Assembly: GCA_036971715.1 (NCBI GenBank)
Contig: JAVHJL010000002.1
Span: 3,690,501 to 3,754,500, forward strand
Direction of reading: 5' to 3'
DNA: 64,000 nucleotides
From: Arthrobotrys musiformis
Taxonomy: Eukaryota > Ascomycota > Orbiliomycetes > Orbiliales > Orbiliaceae
Shown: one piece after another, positions 58,475-64,000 of the stretch
Layout: the number at the start of each line of letters is the position of its first letter
Numbering within the stretch: the stretch's first letter is position 1
Notes under the pieces: generated by a model
What the model saw: the letters and a program-made list of their open reading frames with translations, nothing else
What the model was told of the DNA's origin: nothing
Databases searched by the model: none
Translations under genes and position numbers: made by a program

Positions 58475-60623
58475 CTATCGCCGGGTCGGTTTCCGGGTAT
58501 TGTTCTTCTTCTTCTTCTTGTTGTTGTGATTGTTCCTCAAGCGGCCCCGCGGCTCTCGCTTATCATCCTCGACCTCCTCCAACCCCCCCTCTCCCTCTCC
58601 CTCCTCCTCCTCCTCCTCCTCCACCTTCCCCTCCTCCTTTGATTCCAAGGAAGCGTCTTCTTCGGCGCTACCCCCGATCAGTTGCAATCCACCCACCTCC
58701 ACCTTTTTATTATCATCATCGTCGTCATTATCGTTGCCATTATTATGATTATCACTATATCGCTGGTTACTAATATAATCATCCCCACCGTTCCCGTTCC
58801 CGTCCCCCTTGCCTTTCCCTTTCCCTTTGCCTTTCCCTTTGTCTTTCCCCGTTGTTATTTCCATTTCCATTTCCATGCCTACTCCTGCTCCCGAACCCGT
58901 AGTCTTTTCGTTCACACTCCCAGAACCGGAAATAATCTCGCCCCCAAGTTGCCGTAGGCTCCAAGCAAAAACTGCCACCTCCTGAATAGCTTCCATAAAA
59001 CTAGCCTCTCGATTCTTGTCGGGCAAATGCTCGATCCTCGGAACCAAAGATATGGGTGCCCATGGAGATGCGAAAATCCCGTTTGGAATATTATGTAGTG
59101 GTTTCGGGATCAGAGGCCTCGCCTGCCGCAGTATCACGACAAGCCCATCAGATGTGCATGAGACCACAGCTTCCACTTCCCTGGGAGGAATGGGTAGGTC
59201 GGCCTCGCGCTCGTCGGGACCAACGCCACTCCCAATCACCGGTTCGACTTGAGCTCCCGTCATAGACGGTGGGCTAGCGTCGCGAGCCAACAATCTGGAC
59301 CTCGAAGGCCCCCCCTGCTCAGCGGATATATCTTCACTTCGAGGATCAACCGCCCTGCGTTTTGATGACCTGCTGGACGACCCGCTCGCCTCATCCTGCT
59401 CGTCGCTCTCTAGTTTCCGCTTGCTTTTTGAGCTTATCCGCCGCGACCTCCTTAATGGACGGTCGGTGGGTGCGATTTCTTGTGCCCGTGCCTGTGCCTG
59501 CGCCTGTGCCTGCGCCTCCTCAGCTCCTGTGTTACCGTTCACCGGGTCTCTCCACTGGAAGCGTAAATATGCTATAGAGTCGTTCTCCTTTGCTCGTTCC
59601 AGTGCGTCGACTGCCTCTTGAAGACAATCTTCGTGGATACACTCGAAAAAACTTTTGCCGGTCAATTGATTCGGAGGAATTCCGAAGATCGGAGAGGTCG
59701 CGTGCGAAGCGTAAAGAACCGTGAGAGTTCTTGTAAACCGATTCAATATTAAAGCAACTCGGGGTTCGTGGGCTCCTTGATCCTCCGGGTTCCCCATGTG
59801 GAATTTCGCGGAGAGATGCGTGAGCATGTGGTATCGTGGATCATTCGGTGACGATGAGAAAACCCTTCGGATCACCGGTGCGGTCAATGCACGGCCTGGG
59901 TGGAAGCGTGGAGCATCTCAGTACACTGCTGGTGCCTTTCCTGTCGAGCCTTGTCGACGAGAGGTTATCCTCACCTTGGCTTTTGCTTGTTTGAACGTGT
60001 AAGGTGGTCGCGGCAACGAATACATCGTACACCACGCTGAATATAGTCTCACAATGGATGAACCCGCCATTTTTGTGCTTCACACGGCAATACACAAGTA
60101 CAGCGGCCTTGTCCAAATGGATACCCCGGTTGTGGATTTTTCTGGCGAAGGGAAGTTCGTCGGGATGGAAAAAGTCGAAACAGGAGAGCCCAATCACCTC
60201 TTCGGGGGGGTAGCCTAGGACATCTGCCACGGAGTCGGAAGCGTATACGATGCGAGCCTCTAAATCGATAGAACCCGGAACAGTCAACTTGGAATCCAAA
60301 CATAAATATCTTTTTATTTAATTTTTTAATTGCACGTTTTCCTTTCTTTTATATATATATATATATCAGGGTTCCTCTTTTTTTTTTTTTTTTTCCCATT
60401 GAATTTTTATTTATTTTTATTTATTTTTTCTTGGTTTCTTGGGGGCTATTAGGGGAGAGGCGGGAGCAGGGGATGACGAACCGGAGCTAAGGTCATGCAT
60501 GGTTATAAAGGTTTTCTCCATCGACGGTGCAGACCCCGAAGAGGAGCCTATTCCTGGCACATCGGCACCCATTGGAAATGCTGTATCGTGTGGTGATAAC
60601 TGTGACGAAAAGTTCGAAGGCAT
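58475..60623 (-). CDS. Two-PAS-domain regulatory protein (fungal, unnamed)
   Basis: Fungal PAS protein distantly like the white-collar sensors but without a GATA finger in the part I can read; its ligand and partners are unknown. Exons on the minus strand: 60623-60482, 60259-59975 and 59895-58475; 615 aa. The first PAS domain (about 35-140) is created by splicing: TFITMHDLSS joins EARIVYASDSVADVLGY, then FDFFHPDELPFAR and KAAVLVYCRVKHKNGG. The second PAS (about 165-265) reads EPRVALILNRFTRTLTVLYA ... IFGIPPNQLTGKSFFECIHEDCLQEAV. Arg/Ser/Lys blocks follow (RRSRRISSKSKRKL), possible nuclear signals. The tail (about 490-615) is low-complexity: Gly-Lys repeats, Asn/Asp-rich and Glu-rich, then KKKKKNNTRKPTRR. 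The first intron contains (TA)n and a poly(A/T) run. Confidence 0.85.
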
Positions 60624-61452
60624 CGTGCATAAGCTCTAACTAACATTAACCATACGGCCGCCTTCTGGTAGCTGGGAGGCCACGATGGTGTATTTAAATG
60701 TCAGAACTGGCGGCTGGCTCGTGGTCAAGCAAGCCACTGACATCGTCACATCCAGCAGCTGGGTGCCCAGCTGGCCTCGACCACAATTTCCGTGCCGTCT
60801 CTAGGGCCCTTGGAGGGATATCGAGGCTGGTTCTAGGCCCGCCGCTTGAGTGTCTCTGGTGGCTGTGATGATGTCACTCCGCAGTAAATTTGGCTGAAGT
60901 TAGGAAGCCAAGCCAATAGCGCGGACGGGCTCTTCTGCGCCCTTGGAACTCTCTATTGGTACAGGAGCCGAAACCTCGACGGACAACAGTGCGATTGGAT
61001 GGGAGTCAAAAGGAGGGGGTAAAATCCCATTTAATATTAGAGTATTGTACATCCAGACGAAATTTGAGGAGGCCAATCTGAGGGACAGAAAGCAGTTCTT
61101 TTGTGCTCTTCCAACAACCATTTTACCATTTTAACTAAAACAAAAACAGCAGTTCGCCCAGCCGCCAACCAATAACAAGCCATAACGTGACATAAAGGAA
61201 TAATGAACTCAAGTTTTGCAGCACGATAGTCGAGTAAAATAAAACATATAAAAAAATAAAGAAATTTCAAGAAAAGGGGAGAACACAGGGGCAGAATTAG
61301 GAGAGCTTATTTATACCAAGGGTCCTCACCGTGCCATCTTCCAAAGCCAATATCTCATTGTCGGAGGCGAAAGAATTTTTCAAACAGAGAGAAAAAAAAA
61401 AAAGAAGGTAGAAACCCGAAAGGAGGAAGAAAGATCGTTTGACGTTTCAAGT
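60624..61452. other. Intergenic region between the PAS gene and the DUF5672 gene
   Basis: 829 bp: PAS-gene promoter and 3' flank of the next gene. A minus-strand frame of 73 codons (60900-61121) has no recognisable features, so I do not call it. No marked repeats. Confidence 0.6.
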
Positions 61453-62890
61453 TCAAAAAGCTGCAATCTCACTAAAGACCGAGTCTTCATCTCGCTTGCG
61501 CTTGTCATCACACCCTTCCCGCTCTAGCTTCATGGCAACGGTCATTTTCATTTCAGGGCAATAATCATAGATGTACTTTCGTTTCTCAGCCGTTCCCCAA
61601 ACATCACCGGGAAGACGTGCTCCGGACCAGCCGGTATGATATCTAGAAACCCACAAGTCAGCGGCCGTTCGGTCAAAGGATATATATTTATCAAATAGGA
61701 GTCGAAAGAATCGAAAGAAACGAGGGAAGGGGGGGGGGGAGGGGGTGTGTGCGCACATACCCCATAGGTCGCTCGTGCCAAACAGCCTCCACAGAAAACT
61801 GCGCTTCGATTGTGCCGTTGGCCATGTTAACACCAGGCATTTTGGCCAAACGATTGCAAAGCCAGAGATCCTCCAATTCGGGGTGACCATCAGGACGAGA
61901 TTCCCTCCTCAACAATTCGATAATCGGTTTGACTCTTCTTAAAGAAAGACCCCCGTTACCACCATAAGCCGAATCCCTAGACCTATACACGGAGTTAGAA
62001 ACCTATCATGTTATTTCTATTTATTGACTTTTTTTATTCTTCTTTTCTTTTTTTCATAACAAATACGTATACGTTTACGCATATGTATAAAACAGAATGA
62101 ACGCCGTTATCGGTGTTTGGAAGGGAAAGGCTTCTTACCATGGCGCGCCGACCCAGTCAAAATGCAACCAGTCGTTCAGGTTCATACCACTATTCGCACA
62201 CATAATGCTGTCGGTCTGAAATACAAGAAGATATTCTGCAGGAGCCAAAAGAGTCTCATAAAACCAAAGGTTTGTAAAGGTCCTGCTAAGCTCCTGTTGG
62301 CCGTGGAGGGTCAGGTTGCTAGGAACCAATTCCATGGTCAACTTTCCCAACCTTTCCCACATTTGGATCGGAAGCGAGTTGTTGAGGTGATCAATCGACT
62401 TTTGAGAACCATAGAACCGGAAAGACCAGTCTGGTGGGACCACGTTCATCATGTGCAGCATGAGGGGCGCGAGTTGACCAAGGGGACGATCTTCTATTAA
62501 CAGAGCAACTTTGGTTTTGTTGAAGTTGAGGATTTCGGACTTTTGCTCGACAATGTTTGGTGACGGCACATCGCCGACCGTGACATCCGAGGTTGGCAGT
62601 GGGATATTGGCAACAACCGATGAGGACAAGATGTCGTCAAAAGTGGAAGGCACGGTTGGCGGGGCTGAAGGAGGAGGAGCGTCGATGATTTCGGTGTCGA
62701 TAGAGCCGGGGCTGGCATCGAGAGGGTTGAATAGGAATATCGCCCAGGAGAAGATGAGCAAAGGGGGGAGCAAGAAGAGAAGCCTTCTATTCCAAGGTTT
62801 CAGGCCGGAGATATTGTCCCGAAGACTGTCATATCGGACAGTGAAGTCCTTCTGCCAGTTGTTATTGTAATTCATGGCGGGCGCAAGCAC
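61453..62890 (-). CDS. DUF5672 glycosyltransferase-like type II membrane protein
   Basis: Member of the fungal DUF5672 family, predicted glycosyltransferase-like and located in the Golgi; acceptor and donor are unknown. Exons on the minus strand: 62890-62139, 61982-61761 and 61642-61453; 387 aa (382 if it starts at the second Met, 62875). A short cytosolic tail precedes a TM anchor (LLFLLPPLLIFSWAIFLF, about residues 37-54) and a Pro/Ser-rich stem. The catalytic-like domain starts near 125: VALLIEDRPLGQLAPLMLHM, WSFRFYGS, LLVFQTDSIMCANSG (a DxD-like DTD is absent, but QTDSI matches the family), WLHFDWVGAPWSRDSAYGGNGGLSLR with junctions inside it, and EDLWLCNRL. Divergent from MRP51. Confidence 0.9.
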
Positions 62891-63756
62891 GCCAGCAAGA
62901 TGGCAGCTGGTATCGTATTTTATTCCCCGTTGTTGTTTTTTTTGTTTGTTTCCGTTGTTGCAGAAGGATGGGAAGAGATGGATGACGGAGACGAGAATAC
63001 AGACTTGAGTAAGCGAGTGCCTATGTAATGTACCTCCTAGTCGAGTACTGATAAGTTACCGTTACCAGATAGGTACTTCGATGGAGGCGGTGGTGATGGC
63101 GGTGATGGTGGTGATGATGGTGATCGAACATGAGAATTGGGGAGTTCGCTTTGGGAGTTGGGAAAAGGAGTTCTGACATACTTCTTACCTACTTGGGTTA
63201 GTTGGTAACTGCCCAGGTACCGCGTATCGTCGTATATATATACCGGGTTGCCTCTGACTACCTACTTACCTCCAGCTTACCTTCTACCTAGTTACGGAGT
63301 AAGTTAGGCACTTAAGTAGGGAATAGACATCTGTCCTTAGCTTGTGTGTATACGTAGTCTCTCACCCTGTAACTAGGCAGGTACATAGGAGGACTGCCAA
63401 CCGCCAACCAACCAAGTCTGTTACCCTGTTTCCATTTCGATTTCTAAATTCGGAGCTGACACCAGCCGGGTACTACCTAAGTAAGTTAAGTATGTATATT
63501 ATGTGTTGTGTTGCATGGCCACATGGTGGCGCACCCACATGTGGCGCATTTGGTTTTTTTCCAACAACAACAATTGCAACCCTCTCGACGATGTTGATAT
63601 CAAGTAGATGTGCATGATATCATGTATCAATGCGATATCGCTTGAATTACTCCAGGCCAAACCTCACCATCTCACCTCACCTCTCATCACCTCCCCTCCT
63701 CATCACCTCTCCTCTCCTCCCCACCGAACCGGGTCCCGTCCGGCTAGCCAACAATC
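62891..63756. promoter_or_regulatory. Divergent region between the DUF5672 gene and MRP51
   Basis: 866 bp between opposing starts. Contains GGTGATGGTG repeats (63086-63124), many TACCTA/TAGGTA/TTAGGT words (63029-63320 and 63371-63385), a TATATATATA run near 63233, and a CACCTC/CTCCTC pyrimidine-rich leader (63660-63725) just before MRP51. No gene is seen. Confidence 0.55.
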
Positions 63757-64000
63757 ATGTCTTCCAAAAGCCTCGGCCCCACCGCCAACTTGATCCGGAA
63801 TTCACGCCTCATGGCAATGCCGGCGCCCTTGACCCATACCCTCTCCGACTCACAGCTCTTCCGCGCTCCTTACCCGACCCACCAGGCCATCACCACTCCA
63901 GAATCATCTCGTTCCAGGGGTGATTGGGGTCTTAAACGTTCCATCCCGCGTAAGGTCGAAAGCACCTACATCAAATACAATGATATCGACACTATCGAGC
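63757..64000 (+). CDS. MRP51: Mitochondrial small-subunit ribosomal protein Mrp51 (5' part, cut by window end)
   Basis: Likely N-terminal 81 codons of the mitochondrial 37S ribosomal protein Mrp51 (bS1m). The start MSSKSLGPTANLIRNSRL, then LMAMPAPL, APYPTHQAITTPESS, and RGDWGLKRSIPRKV are the characteristic opening of this fungal family, and KYNDIDTIE continues the expected pattern. The frame is open to the last base, so the gene runs past the window. The ATG at 63757 is the first in frame and gives the family N-terminus. It is divergent from the DUF5672 gene. Name is from remembered family pattern, moderately sure. Confidence 0.78.
   Translation, partial: MSSKSLGPTANLIRNSRLMAMPAPLTHTLSDSQLFRAPYPTHQAITTPESSRSRGDWGLKRSIPRKVESTYIKYNDIDTIE

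Noticed and set aside
60900..61121. 73-codon minus-strand frame between the PAS and DUF5672 genes
   Set aside because: No signal, domain or homology visible, and no splice partners that extend it.

Overview
This window is nuclear DNA from a filamentous ascomycete (Pezizomycotina). The introns are short (mostly 50-80 nt), with GT..AG ends and CTAAC/CTGAC-type branch sites. The gene set combines creA, an augmin subunit, Csm1/Pcs1, a V-ATPase subunit, a Golgi-type DUF5672 protein and a fungal RNF216-like RBR ligase. Gene density is low, with several 3-4 kb gaps full of microsatellites and homopolymers, so a repeat-rich genome such as those of some Pezizomycetes is possible; that placement is inference only.

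I built 21 protein gene models exon by exon, checking reading phase at each junction. FAA1 (+) and SET3 (-) converge in 2-9 kb. From 12 to 31 kb lies the dense block: NPC2 (+), VMA7 (-), a DHA1-type MFS exporter (+), an HD-domain 5'-nucleotidase (-), HAUS6-like augmin (+), ROT1 (-), FAU1 (+), SME1 (-), MTR10 (+) and a Rad51 paralogue (+). creA (-) sits alone in about 9 kb of low-complexity DNA (31.5-40.2 kb). From 40 to 50 kb, all on the minus strand, come a mitochondrial-carrier-like gene of eight small exons, NOT2 and BBC1. From 50 to 64 kb come CSM1 (+), an RBR E3 ligase (+), FOX2 (-), a two-PAS protein (-), a DUF5672 protein (-) and the start of MRP51 (+, cut by the window end).

The genes are ordinary housekeeping and regulatory loci, not a biosynthetic cluster. 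Two of them act in the same process: FAA1 activates long-chain fatty acids and FOX2, which ends in the peroxisomal signal SKL, performs the middle steps of beta-oxidation. Both have CCTCGG elements upstream, the type bound by FarA/FarB. Many neighbours are divergent pairs sharing 230-880 bp promoters (VMA7/MFS, HD/HAUS6, ROT1/FAU1, SME1/MTR10, BBC1/CSM1, DUF5672/MRP51).

I found no tRNA, rRNA, CRISPR array, intact transposon or prokaryote-type system. The items most worth a second look are a membrane hairpin inserted inside the IBR domain of the RBR ligase, the many-exon carrier-like gene with a 20-nt exon, a GC-AG intron in the HD gene, a likely 930-nt intron in the FAA1 leader, and a perfect 14-copy TTTTCAG array behind MTR10.
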